This document shows, piece by piece, positions 28,419 through 36,875 of a DNA stretch of 62,260 nucleotides. The translations under genes were made by a program, and so were the position numbers. Within the stretch, counting starts at the first letter, position 1. Each line of letters starts with the position of its first letter. This DNA comes from Clostridium tetanomorphum (lineage in GTDB: Bacteria > Bacillota > Clostridia > Clostridiales > Clostridiaceae), in the NCBI RefSeq assembly GCF_017873215.1, contig NZ_JAGGKA010000024.1:1-62260 (forward strand), written 5' to 3'. Below the pieces are notes generated by a model. The model saw only the letters and a program-made list of their open reading frames with translations. It was not told where the DNA came from and searched no databases.

Positions 28419-29168
28419 TTAATCTTCTCTTTTAGTTATTTCTCCTATAAGATTTATCTTTTTTTCATCTTTTAATGAATTATACACTTCATTATTCACA
28501 GCAGCTATTAAAACTGTGGCAGGACCTGCGGTCCTCTTTAAATTAATATTTATATCTGGATTTAGAATTAATTGCATCCCATTATTTCTAGTTAATAATT
28601 CCCCTTCATATAGTATACCTTTTGAGCCTACAGGCACTATTTCATATACTCCTTCTGTATTTAAAAGCTTATATAAATCTTTATAATCTGCTATATCTTC
28701 GTCATTATCTAATTCTAATTCTCCTCCTAATTTAGGTATTCCTATGGAAATAAGTAGACATTCTTTACTTATTGAATTTACTTTTAGTTTTTTATTATCT
28801 ACTATACCTATTGCTGTAACTCCTAAACCTGTAGATGTAGTTTTAAAATTCTCCTCAGTACTTCCTGTTAAAACTACTTCATTTATATTGGCCATATCTA
28901 ATTCAAATTTTATTCCATCAATTAGTTCTTTGCCAGTATTATTCATTTCATTACATACTGCATCAGCAACTGTAATTACTTCAGCACCAGAGCACAATAC
29001 TTCCATGAGAACTACTCTTACAGTAAATTTACCTACATAAAAATTGGGAATTTTTAAAGAATCCCCTTCCTTTATTCCTATACTACCACAGCTGTCACAA
29101 GCTACCACCATAGTTCTATTTTCATCAATAGAAATTAGAGTTAAATCTCTTACTTTATTTATTTTCAT
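28419..29168 (-). CDS. cblS: AIR-synthase-like ATP-binding protein, candidate alpha-ribazole kinase
   Basis: A 249-aa PurM/AIR-synthase-related protein: VACDSCGSIG near residue 23 matches the ATP/Mg-binding start of that fold, with VLTGSTEENFKTTSTGLGVT near 99-118 as the glycine-rich second motif. In Listeria and Geobacillus a protein of this family, CblS, phosphorylates alpha-ribazole to alpha-ribazole phosphate, bypassing CobT. Its place as the last gene of the long cob run and the absence of cobT here support the same role. The ATG overlaps the TGA of a 32-aa ORF (ATGA). The symbol is tentative; other AIR-synthase-like kinases remain possible. Confidence 0.6.
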   Translation of the reverse strand: MKINKVRDLTLISIDENRTMVVACDSCGSIGIKEGDSLKIPNFYVGKFTVRVVLMEVLCSGAEVITVADAVCNEMNNTGKELIDGIKFELDMANINEVVLTGSTEENFKTTSTGLGVTAIGIVDNKKLKVNSISKECLLISIGIPKLGGELELDNDEDIADYKDLYKLLNTEGVYEIVPVGSKGILYEGELLTRNNGMQLILNPDININLKRTAGPATVLIAAVNNEVYNSLKDEKKINLIGEITKRED

Positions 29169-29263
29169 ATTCCTTCAAGCTCCCTCGGTAAAACTCTATG
29201 ATCTATCACTTCAAAAAAAGCATTTGTTAAAGCAATTGTCACCAAGACAGGCACTAATACCAT
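29165..29263 (-). CDS. 32-aa micro-ORF coupled to the cblS candidate
   Basis: The ORF begins MVLVPVLVTIALTNAFFEV and ends VLPRELEGI. It starts three nt after the cbiJ stop, with AAAGGGA upstream, and its TGA overlaps the next ATG. A hydrophobic first half could enter the membrane; the second half is charged. Tight packing on both sides argues that it is translated. I recognise no family. It may be a small membrane partner, or simply a coupling peptide. Confidence 0.55.
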   Translation of the reverse strand: MVLVPVLVTIALTNAFFEVIDHRVLPRELEGI

Positions 29264-29266
29264 TAT

Positions 29267-30061
29267 TCATCCCTTTCTTATATCAGACATATTAATGGTG
29301 TTAAAATTAATAACATACTCAACAAGCTTATCTTTTTCATAAAAAACATTTTTATAATTTATTCTTTTTCTGTCTATAACAAATATGAATATATTCTCAT
29401 CTAAAGCAGCTTTAATTTTTTCTTCTGTGCCACCTTCTCTACCGCTATCTTTCATTAAAATAGCTTTAGCATTAAACTCTTTTATAAAAGCTCTATTCAA
29501 TTCATAACTAATAGGTCCCTTTATAGCTATTAAATCATCTAATTTTATCCCTAACTTATAACATTCCTCCATAACTTTAAGTGATGGAAGTACCCTATGT
29601 ACTATTCTATTTTTTATATTAAGAGAAAGTATTTTATCCAAATTTCTACTGCCTGTAGTATTTAATATAGTCCCCTGTATTTTATTTAAATGCTTATAGA
29701 GCTGCTCATAACTTTCTATAAGAACGACTTTATCTTCATTTAAAAACTTGTTTATTAAACTCTCTCTCTCATATCTTATATAATGTATGTTTAGCTTTTC
29801 GCATACACACATAGCATTTTTACTTACATCTACTGCATACGGATGAGAGGCATCTATAAGTATTTTTATATTATTTTCTTTAAACATATTTTCCATTGAA
29901 AATAAATCTAATGGTTTCGTATTTAATATTTTATATTTATAATCTTTTAAAAGCTCTCCACCATATTCTGTAGCAGTAGATACTAATATATCCTCTGTAT
30001 ATTTATTTAATAGTCCTAATATTTCTTTCCCTTCAGAAGTTCCACTTATTAAACCAATCAT
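29267..30061 (-). CDS. cbiJ: Cobalt-precorrin-6A reductase
   Basis: A 264-aa CbiJ/CobK-family NADH/NADPH-dependent reductase that reduces cobalt-precorrin-6A. Landmarks are LISGTSEGKEI at the start (nucleotide-binding loop), ILIDASHPYAVDVSKNA near residue 67 and ILMKDSGREGGTEEKI near 203. Length is normal. GGAGGA precedes the ATG. A ~200-nt gap with an inverted-repeat element separates it from cbiH. Confidence 0.92.
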   Translation of the reverse strand: MIGLISGTSEGKEILGLLNKYTEDILVSTATEYGGELLKDYKYKILNTKPLDLFSMENMFKENNIKILIDASHPYAVDVSKNAMCVCEKLNIHYIRYERESLINKFLNEDKVVLIESYEQLYKHLNKIQGTILNTTGSRNLDKILSLNIKNRIVHRVLPSLKVMEECYKLGIKLDDLIAIKGPISYELNRAFIKEFNAKAILMKDSGREGGTEEKIKAALDENIFIFVIDRKRINYKNVFYEKDKLVEYVINFNTINMSDIRKG

Positions 30062-30086
30062 AAAAAATCCTCCAGACTATTTTAAA

Positions 30087-30264
30087 GTACAGATAACAGA
30101 GCACAGAATACAGATTATATAACATATAGAGTAACTAATAACGAATAAATATTGAGAAAAATTATCTATATTTATTATTTATTATTTATAATTTAAGTTT
30201 TTCTGTAGTGCCAACGGAAGAAAATCCTCCTTATCTGTCAATTGTTCTCTGTCAACTGTAATCT
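30087..30264. repeat. Small inverted-repeat intergenic element, copy a
   Basis: The left arm (30089-30117, ACAGATAACAGAGCACAGA core) and the right arm (30231-30264) are imperfect inverted copies (about three-quarters identical by eye), flanking an AT-rich centre with TTTATTATTTATTATTTATAAT. It fills the cbiJ-cbiH gap. The same arm sequence occurs in copies b and d. Confidence 0.5.
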
Positions 30265-30265
30265 A

Positions 30266-30982
30266 CTATAAAGAATATCCTCTTGGTGTTATAAACTTTT
30301 CATCTTTAATAAAGCTTTGGCTATTTCCTATAACTACTATAGAAAACATATCTACTACTTCATCATTAAAGTTATCTAAAGTAAATAAATGAATTTCCTG
30401 TCCTTCTCTTAATGCATTTTTTACAACTCCAACAGGAGTACTTCCTTTTCTGTATTTCTTAATTATATTTATACATTCCATTAAATAATGAGGTCTTCCA
30501 TTACTTCTTGGATTATACAAAGAAATTATAAAATCCCCTTGAGCTGCACAATCTACTCTTTTCTTTATCAAGTCATATGGAGTCATAAGATCACTTAAGC
30601 TAATATTACAATTATCATGCATAAGTGGTGAACCTAAAATTGAAGCTGCAGATGAAGATGCTGTAACTCCAGGTATTATTTCTACCTCTTCATCTGTCCT
30701 CATTTCCAGTATAAGCCCCGCCATGCCATATATTCCTGCATCGCCAGTACTTATTATTGAAACTGTTTTATCTTTAGAAAGCTCTAAAGCTTTAGCACAT
30801 CTATCTCTTTCAGCCTTCATACCAGTTGATACTAATTCTTTACCTTCTATTAAAGGTTTTACAAATTCCATATATTTTGTATATCCTACTATAATATCAC
30901 TTTCTTCAATAACTTTTTTCGCTTTTATTGTCATGTGTTCAAGTCCACCTGGACCGATTCCTACTACATATAGTTTTCCCAA
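30266..30982 (-). CDS. cbiH: Cobalt-factor III / precorrin-3B C17-methyltransferase
   Basis: A 238-aa SAM-dependent tetrapyrrole methyltransferase, CbiH/CobJ type, which methylates C17 and contracts the ring. Landmarks are YVVGIGPGGLEHMT at the start, IISTGDAGIYGMAGL near residue 76 and IISLYNPRSNGRPHYL near 151, the last being specific for this subgroup. The start codon is TTG at 30982 with GGTGGA six bases upstream. Inverted-repeat elements flank it on both sides. Confidence 0.93.
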   Translation of the reverse strand: MGKLYVVGIGPGGLEHMTIKAKKVIEESDIIVGYTKYMEFVKPLIEGKELVSTGMKAERDRCAKALELSKDKTVSIISTGDAGIYGMAGLILEMRTDEEVEIIPGVTASSSAASILGSPLMHDNCNISLSDLMTPYDLIKKRVDCAAQGDFIISLYNPRSNGRPHYLMECINIIKKYRKGSTPVGVVKNALREGQEIHLFTLDNFNDEVVDMFSIVVIGNSQSFIKDEKFITPRGYSL

Positions 30983-31004
30983 AATAAATCCACCTTTCTA
31001 AATC

Positions 31005-31296
31005 AGAATACAGATAACAGAGCACAGAGTACAAATATAACTAAATTTTTCCTACACAGAAATCATTTTAACATTTCATCCTTTTCAGCTCACAAAATTA
31101 ATTATGTTTTCTAAATAAAACTTATATTGGATCATAGCAACCACTATATACAGCCCGTAAAAGTAGGCAATTTACGGATAGTAGCTATTAAATAAAAAAT
31201 TTCTTTTTTAACTAGTATCTATACTTTATTATCTATACTCTATAAAATTTCTTTTATTATATGCTATCTGTACTCTGTCCTCTTTGCTCTGTTATC
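31005..31296. repeat. Inverted-repeat element, copy b, overlapping the 3' end of cbiG
   Basis: The left arm (31005-31036, AGATAACAGAGCACAGAGTAC) and the right arm (31265-31296) are nearly identical in inverted orientation apart from a 6-nt insertion. The right arm lies inside cbiG and encodes its last ~10 residues. The centre holds AT-rich sequence and an imperfect CCGTAAA...TTTACGG hairpin. Confidence 0.6.
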
Positions 31297-32285
31297 TTCC
31301 CTAAGCACAGTGTCATTCCATTTAATTTCAACTTTCCAGTAATAAGCTTTGCTCCTTGTAGCTCTACACAGGGTTCACACACAGTTCTTACCCCTATGGT
31401 TTTCTCCACAAAATCACTACCTTCAAATTTATGCTGAATAGGTCTTATATCCTCTATACTAAATATATTAAGGTCACAATTTAAAAAGCTACTTAAATCT
31501 ATTATGGCCTTTTCATCTTTTTTTATCTCTACAGTGCCTATAGATTTAACAGCCCTGTAATCTATATTATAATCTTCTAATACTTCAAAAACTGTTTTCC
31601 TCATGACCTGCTTAGGAAAATCTTTTCTACAACCTATTCCTAGGACTATATTTCTTCTTATAAGCTTTAATCTTTTAAAATCTTCTTTCACACTTTCATT
31701 AGCTTCAAAAAATTTCAACTTATTTGTCACACATACTTCTCCAAAAGAATTTTGCAAATCTTCTGAGTATCCTTTAGGTAAAGATATAATTTCATCCTCA
31801 TCATGAAAATACACCTTTTTCCATTGTACTAAAAGAGACGCAATATCTTTAGCATCCTTTAAATTATCTATAATAAGATTATTCTCTTTTGCTACCATAT
31901 CTGGAGCTTCCACTCCTATATTATCTGTAGCTGTAGTAATAACTGGAGTAGCATTAATAATGTTACTTATTTTTAAAGTCAATTCATTAGCTCCTCCAAG
32001 ATGTCCACTTAAAAGGCTTATTACAAACTTTCCTGAATTATCTATAGTTATAACTGCTGGATCTTTATCTTTAGATTTTATATAAGGTGCAATACCTCTT
32101 ACTGCTATTCCAGTAGAAGTAATAAATACTACAGCTGAGCAATTTTCCATAGCAAATTTTACTGAATCTTTAAAACTAAAATTTTCATCTACCATTTTCG
32201 AGAAGATCCTAACATTGAAATGTTTTGAAAGAATAACTGCTATTTCGTCTCCCCGGTGAGTAACGGTTATAACACCTATTTTCAT
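31257..32285 (-). CDS. cbiG: Cobalt-precorrin-5A hydrolase
   Basis: CbiG opens the delta-lactone of cobalt-precorrin-5A. The start is ATG 32285 (MKIGVITVTHRGDE), five nt after the cbiF stop; a start at 32333 would lie inside cbiF. The product is 342 aa. Landmarks are TVTHRGDEIA, the family signature ISLLSGHLGGANELT near residue 89, and the C-terminal domain starting IVLGIGCRKDFP. The last residues (ITEQRGQSTDSI) come from the arm of an inverted-repeat element, so the natural C-terminus seems replaced by repeat sequence; the conserved core is intact. Confidence 0.92.
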   Translation of the reverse strand: MKIGVITVTHRGDEIAVILSKHFNVRIFSKMVDENFSFKDSVKFAMENCSAVVFITSTGIAVRGIAPYIKSKDKDPAVITIDNSGKFVISLLSGHLGGANELTLKISNIINATPVITTATDNIGVEAPDMVAKENNLIIDNLKDAKDIASLLVQWKKVYFHDEDEIISLPKGYSEDLQNSFGEVCVTNKLKFFEANESVKEDFKRLKLIRRNIVLGIGCRKDFPKQVMRKTVFEVLEDYNIDYRAVKSIGTVEIKKDEKAIIDLSSFLNCDLNIFSIEDIRPIQHKFEGSDFVEKTIGVRTVCEPCVELQGAKLITGKLKLNGMTLCLGKITEQRGQSTDSI

Positions 32286-32289
32286 TTTA

Positions 32290-33066
32290 TTATTCTTCTG
32301 CCTTTCTAAACATATGAGTAAAAGTCTTATCATATAAAAGACTCTTATTATATTCTGTGTCTATGAAATCTCCTACTAATATTTGAGCACATTTAGTTAT
32401 GTTAGCTTCCTTAACCTTTTCTGCTATATCATCTAAAGTTCCTATTATAACTCTTTCATCTTCCCAAGTAGCTCTTTCAACTATAGCTATAGGAACATTT
32501 TTTCCATAACCTTTTCTTAGTTTTGCTACTACCTTCTCTATCATACTTATAGATAAGAATATAGCCATTGAAGCTCCTGAACTAGCTAAAACTTCTAAAT
32601 CCTCTCCTGCTGGTACTGGAGTTCTTCCTTCTACTCTTGTAAGTATTAAAGTTTGAGTTACTCCTGGTAAAGTAAATTCTTTTTTTATAGCCGCAGCTGC
32701 TGCAAAACAAGAACTTACTCCTGGAACTACTTCATATTGTATATTAAATTTATCCAATTCATCCATTTGTTCTTTTATAGCTCCATACATAGATGGATCT
32801 CCAGTATGAAGTCTAACTACCGACTTACCTGCTGGTATATTATTTTTCATAACTTCTATAACTTGCTCTAAAGTCATAGAAGCTGAATTATGTATTTCTA
32901 CTCCTTCTTTGCAATAATCCATATGTTCTTTGCTAACTAAAGAACCTGCATATATAACCACATCTGCCTGAGAAAGAATATCTCTTCCCTTTACAGTTAT
33001 TAAATCCACATCTCCAGGTCCCGCCCCTATAAAATATACTTTTGGAGTTACTTTAACTTTACTCAT
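32290..33066 (-). CDS. cbiF: Cobalt-precorrin-4 C11-methyltransferase
   Basis: A CbiF/CobM SAM-dependent methyltransferase of 258 aa. The start is ATG 33066 (MSKVKVTPKVYF) with GAGGG six bases upstream; the in-frame start at 33093 lies inside cbiL. Landmarks are FIGAGPGDVDLITVKG, ADVVIYAGSLVS, VRLHTGDPSMYGAI and YEVVPGVSSCFAAAAAI. It sits between cbiL and cbiG with gaps of a few bases. Confidence 0.94.
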   Translation of the reverse strand: MSKVKVTPKVYFIGAGPGDVDLITVKGRDILSQADVVIYAGSLVSKEHMDYCKEGVEIHNSASMTLEQVIEVMKNNIPAGKSVVRLHTGDPSMYGAIKEQMDELDKFNIQYEVVPGVSSCFAAAAAIKKEFTLPGVTQTLILTRVEGRTPVPAGEDLEVLASSGASMAIFLSISMIEKVVAKLRKGYGKNVPIAIVERATWEDERVIIGTLDDIAEKVKEANITKCAQILVGDFIDTEYNKSLLYDKTFTHMFRKAEE

Positions 33067-33076
33067 ATCAATCCCT

Positions 33077-33742
33077 CTACTTTCTATGTGCAATTATTAA
33101 TGACATATAATCTTTTTTAGCTATTATCTCTTCTCTATTTCTTAAAATTTCTTGTCCTTCTCTATAAGCTCTTCTTACACATACATATTCAAAACCATTT
33201 TCTTCTAAAAAATTAAGAACTTTTTCTTCATTATTATAAAGTTTCATTATAACCACATATTTTTCATCCTTTATAGCATCTAATCTAGTGGAAGGTAATA
33301 TAAGTAATGGTTCATCTCCAATCACTAACACTTCTCCCGCAAGACTTGCTGATGCACAAAAAGATGTTATTCCTGGTATGGTTTCAGTTTCATACCCTTG
33401 TTCGTTTATGTATTTTAACAGATAAATATATGTACTATACACAAAAGGATCTCCTATAGTTAAGAAAACTACATCTTTACCTTCATGAAGTTTTTCTTCT
33501 ATTGATTTAAAAGCCTTATAAATTTTCCCTTCTTGTTCTGGCCCACCCATTGGAAAATGCTTAACTAAAACCTCTGCATCCTTATTTATAAAATTTGCAG
33601 CTGTATCTAAGGCAATACTTTTTCCACCTTCCTTTGAAGATGGAGCAATAATTACTTCAGCCTTTTCTATAGTTTTAATAGCTTTTAATGTTAATAATTC
33701 TTCACTTCCTGGTCCAACACCTATTCCATATAACTTAGCCAT
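33077..33742 (-). CDS. cbiL: Cobalt-factor II / precorrin-2 C20-methyltransferase
   Basis: A 221-aa CbiL/CobI methyltransferase acting on the first corrin-committed intermediate. Landmarks are YGIGVGPGSEELLTLKA, VIIAPSSKEGGKSIA, HFPMGG near residue 62 and VVFLTIGDPFVYSTY near 92. Its ATG overlaps the cbiET stop by 8 nt, so it is translationally coupled. Confidence 0.94.
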   Translation of the reverse strand: MAKLYGIGVGPGSEELLTLKAIKTIEKAEVIIAPSSKEGGKSIALDTAANFINKDAEVLVKHFPMGGPEQEGKIYKAFKSIEEKLHEGKDVVFLTIGDPFVYSTYIYLLKYINEQGYETETIPGITSFCASASLAGEVLVIGDEPLLILPSTRLDAIKDEKYVVIMKLYNNEEKVLNFLEENGFEYVCVRRAYREGQEILRNREEIIAKKDYMSLIIAHRK

Positions 33743-34931
33743 TTACCTTTTCTCCCTCTATTATAAATATTGGATTATATCCCATAAGCATAAAAGTTTC
33801 TCCTCTAGTTTTGCTTATAGTAACTTCAGTACATTTAATTTTATAGTTTAATTCTTTTAAAGTACTCATAGCTTTATAAAGATTATTAATTGTTATAAAA
33901 TTCAAAACCATTTTTCCATTTTCTTTTAGTTTCTCACCATATAATTTTATTATATCTTCTATATTACCACCACTTCCACCTATAAAAATACTATCAAACT
34001 TTCCTTCTACTTTAGGAAGTGATGCTAACGCTTCTCCTTCTATTACTTTTAGGTTTCCTATATTGAACTTTTCTATGTTTTTATAAATTACTTCTAAAGC
34101 TTCTTCATCTTTTTCTATTCCAATAACTTCACCTAAAGTACATATTTTAGCTGCCTGAATACTTACAGAACCTGTCCCTGCTCCAATATCTAAAACTCTG
34201 GAATCTTTTCTTAAGTTTAACTTTGCAGCACTTAAAATTCTTATTTCTTCTTTAGTCATAGGACAGTTTCCTCTTATAAATTCCTCATCCTTTATAAAAT
34301 GAATATCCTCTTTTATAATACTATAATTTAAATTTTCAACTACTAAAACACAAAGCCCAGAAAACTCTTTATGTTGAATTGCTTCTGCATATTCCTGTGT
34401 AACTTGTTCATTTTCATAAGATAAATTTTCTCCTATGTACATTTTAGGATTTATCCCTTTATTAATTAAAATTCTAGCTAATTCATTTGGACTATTCTTT
34501 TTATCTGTAAGCCAAATAGTTATTTCATTTTCTGTTACTCTTTTTATAAATTCATCTTCTCTTCCATGAAGACTTCCAAGATATGCTCCCTGCCAACTCT
34601 TATTTAATTTCCCCATAAGATATTGAAAGGAACTTATCCCCGGAACTATCTCTATTTTCCCTAAATAATTTTTCTTAATATATTCTGTTATTCCATAAAA
34701 AAGTGGATCTCCTGAGGCTACTACTGCTATATTTTTGTCTTTATTTATATTTAATTCTTCTATAACTTCACTTATTTTATTAACTTTTATTTTTTTTGTA
34801 TTAACAAAATCCACAGCTTCCATAGCTCTTCCAAATCCTAATATTATATCTGAAGTTTCCATTATATTTAAAGCTTTAGGCATTATATAATCTCTATGTC
34901 CTGGCCCTATTCCTACTATATAAACCACCAT
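33735..34931 (-). CDS. cbiET: Bifunctional cobalt-precorrin-7 C5-/C15-methyltransferase (CbiE-CbiT fusion)
   Basis: A fusion of CbiE (residues ~1-195, YIVGIGPGHRDYI and VASGDPLFYGITEYI) and CbiT (~200-398, RGNCPMTKEEIRILSAAKL, DIGAGTGSVSIQAA, FIGGSGGNIEDI), equivalent to CobL. It methylates C5 and C15 and decarboxylates the acetate at C12. The start is ATG 34931, five bases after AAAGGGG, giving 398 aa; the in-frame start at 34979 would add 16 unconserved residues. Confidence 0.94.
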   Translation of the reverse strand: MVVYIVGIGPGHRDYIMPKALNIMETSDIILGFGRAMEAVDFVNTKKIKVNKISEVIEELNINKDKNIAVVASGDPLFYGITEYIKKNYLGKIEIVPGISSFQYLMGKLNKSWQGAYLGSLHGREDEFIKRVTENEITIWLTDKKNSPNELARILINKGINPKMYIGENLSYENEQVTQEYAEAIQHKEFSGLCVLVVENLNYSIIKEDIHFIKDEEFIRGNCPMTKEEIRILSAAKLNLRKDSRVLDIGAGTGSVSIQAAKICTLGEVIGIEKDEEALEVIYKNIEKFNIGNLKVIEGEALASLPKVEGKFDSIFIGGSGGNIEDIIKLYGEKLKENGKMVLNFITINNLYKAMSTLKELNYKIKCTEVTISKTRGETFMLMGYNPIFIIEGEKVNG

Positions 34932-34948
34932 TACACCCCTTTCTTTAT

Positions 34949-35060
34949 TAATTGAGAGTTGAGGATTGAAATTCGACAATAACTTTCAATTTTCCATTTT
35001 CAACTTCCAATTTCCTCATATAAACTATCAACTATAATCTGTAGTATTTACTCTGCCTCT
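34949..35060. repeat. Probable eroded inverted-repeat element, copy c
   Basis: ATTGAGAGTTGAGGATTGAAA and an inverted imperfect copy (about 34983-35016) flank ATTCGACAATAAC. The downstream part (TATAATCTGTAGTATTTACTC) resembles the arms of copies a, b and d. It fills the cbiET-cbiD gap. Confidence 0.3.
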
Positions 35061-35079
35061 ATGCTTCATATTCCATGTT

Positions 35080-36162
35080 CTAAATTAAGTTTTTATCTAT
35101 AAACAAATTTTTCTCCATTGAAAACATAACAAGCTTTGGTTCAATTTCATCATAAGTGTATATCTTAATTCTTTTTCTGATTTTCTCTGCTATCCTTCTA
35201 TAAAGTTCTTCATATCCATCTCCTAGAAGTTTTACAGCTCCTTCTGTGGTTTTTGCATCATATATCTGTTGAACTAACTCTATGTCATATCCCATTAAAG
35301 CAAGCTCTAATGCAATAACTTCTAATCTAACATCGCATATTCTGCTATGAGTATTAAAACATCCTGCAGCTATTTTACAAAGCTTTCCTATATGTCCTAC
35401 CAAGATTATATCTTTTATACCTTTTTCTTTACAGCAATCCAATGCAAAGCCTACATAATTGGATATAACCACCATTTTCTTTGTATCTAAACCTAATTTT
35501 GCTCCTGCCTTTTCTCCTATGTTTCCAAAAACTAATATTAAATCTTTATATCCGTTAGCTACCTTCTGAGCTATTTCTATTTTTATAGATTCCTTTAAAG
35601 CATCTTCCGACATAGGCATTACAATACCTGAAGTACCTAATATAGAAATTCCTCCTACAATATTAAGTCTTGGATTAAACGTCTTTGGAGCTATCTCTTC
35701 TCCTTTTGGTACAGAAATAGTAATTTCTACACCCTTTCCTTCTGGTAATACTCCCATCACTTCATTTTGTATCATTGTCCTTGGTACAGGATTTATAGCT
35801 GGATCCCCTTTGGGCACATAAAGACCTTCTCCTTTAACAATTCCTACACCTTTACCACCCTTCAAACTATAGCCTGTAGGTTTCTTCTGTGCTCTTGCCC
35901 AAATTTCAAGTCCATGAGTAGCATCTGGATCATCTCCACCATCCTTTATAACACAACATTCTACAAAATCTTCCCCAAAATTTATTTTACTAACTGGTAT
36001 GGTAAGTTTTATCCCCTTAGGAGTATCTATACTTATTTCCTTTAATTTTTTCTCATTATATAACATTATAGTTGCTGCTTTTGCTGCTGCAGTAGCACAA
36101 GAGCCTGTAGTATATCCACATCTTAATCTTTTACCATCTACATTTACATACATATCAAGCAT
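35080..36162 (-). CDS. cbiD: Cobalt-precorrin-5B C1-methyltransferase
   Basis: A 360-aa CbiD protein, the anaerobic C1-methyltransferase unrelated to the GIGPG methylases. Landmarks are [18 protein letters not shown] near residue 13, [19 protein letters not shown] near 72, and [18 protein letters not shown] near 255. AGGTGA precedes the ATG. It follows cbiC by 13 nt. Confidence 0.95.
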   Translation of the reverse strand: MLDMYVNVDGKRLRCGYTTGSCATAAAKAATIMLYNEKKLKEISIDTPKGIKLTIPVSKINFGEDFVECCVIKDGGDDPDATHGLEIWARAQKKPTGYSLKGGKGVGIVKGEGLYVPKGDPAINPVPRTMIQNEVMGVLPEGKGVEITISVPKGEEIAPKTFNPRLNIVGGISILGTSGIVMPMSEDALKESIKIEIAQKVANGYKDLILVFGNIGEKAGAKLGLDTKKMVVISNYVGFALDCCKEKGIKDIILVGHIGKLCKIAAGCFNTHSRICDVRLEVIALELALMGYDIELVQQIYDAKTTEGAVKLLGDGYEELYRRIAEKIRKRIKIYTYDEIEPKLVMFSMEKNLFIDKNLI

Positions 36163-36175
36163 TTAAATCACCTGC

Positions 36176-36808
36176 TTAGTCTCTTTCTACTATCATATAC
36201 ATTAGAGCATTTACAATTGCTGCTGCTACATTACTTCCACCTTTTCTTCCTCTTACAGTTATCATTGGCACATCAAGTTCTTTTTCTGCTGCTTCCTTTG
36301 ATTCCGCTGCTCCAACAAATCCAACTGGTGCTCCAACTATAAACTTAGGATTAGCTTTTCCTTCCTTTGTAAGTTCCGTAAGCTTAAATAATGCTGTTGG
36401 TGCATTTCCAAATACAAAAAACTCTACTCCATCCTCCACAGCTTTTTCCACTCCTGCCATAGAGCGAGTTATTCCTCTTTCCTTTGCAATTTTTGCTACT
36501 TCTTCATTTGAAACAAAGCACTCTACAGTACAATTCAATTTTTTTAAAGCTGCTTTATTAATACCTGACTTAGCCATATTAGTATCTGTATAAATGGTTA
36601 CTCCCTTTTTCAATATTTCTTTAGCAGCTTCTATAGCTCCTTCTCTTATACAAACAATATTTTGATAATCAAAGTCACCTGTAGTGTGTATAGTTCTTTT
36701 CACTATTTTTAACTCTTCTTCTGTAAAACTATGAGGAGCCATTTCTTCTCCAATAATTTCGAAGCTTCTTTCTTCTATAGCCATTGGCTTTTTAACGTAT
36801 TCTATCAC
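36176..36808 (-). CDS. cbiC: Cobalt-precorrin-8 methylmutase
   Basis: A 210-aa CbiC/CobH methylmutase that moves the C11 methyl to C12, giving cobyrinate. The catalytic histidine lies in VKRTIHTTGDFDYQN near residue 42. GVEKAVEDGVEFFVFGNAPTA and the C-terminal VRGRKGGSNVAAAIVNAL are typical. The start is GTG at 36808 with GGAGGGAG upstream. Confidence 0.94.
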   Translation of the reverse strand: MIEYVKKPMAIEERSFEIIGEEMAPHSFTEEELKIVKRTIHTTGDFDYQNIVCIREGAIEAAKEILKKGVTIYTDTNMAKSGINKAALKKLNCTVECFVSNEEVAKIAKERGITRSMAGVEKAVEDGVEFFVFGNAPTALFKLTELTKEGKANPKFIVGAPVGFVGAAESKEAAEKELDVPMITVRGRKGGSNVAAAIVNALMYMIVERD

Positions 36809-36875
36809 TTTAGTAACTCCCTCCGCAATTAAATTGTATACTTATTTAGTATAATTTAATTTTATTATGCCATAT

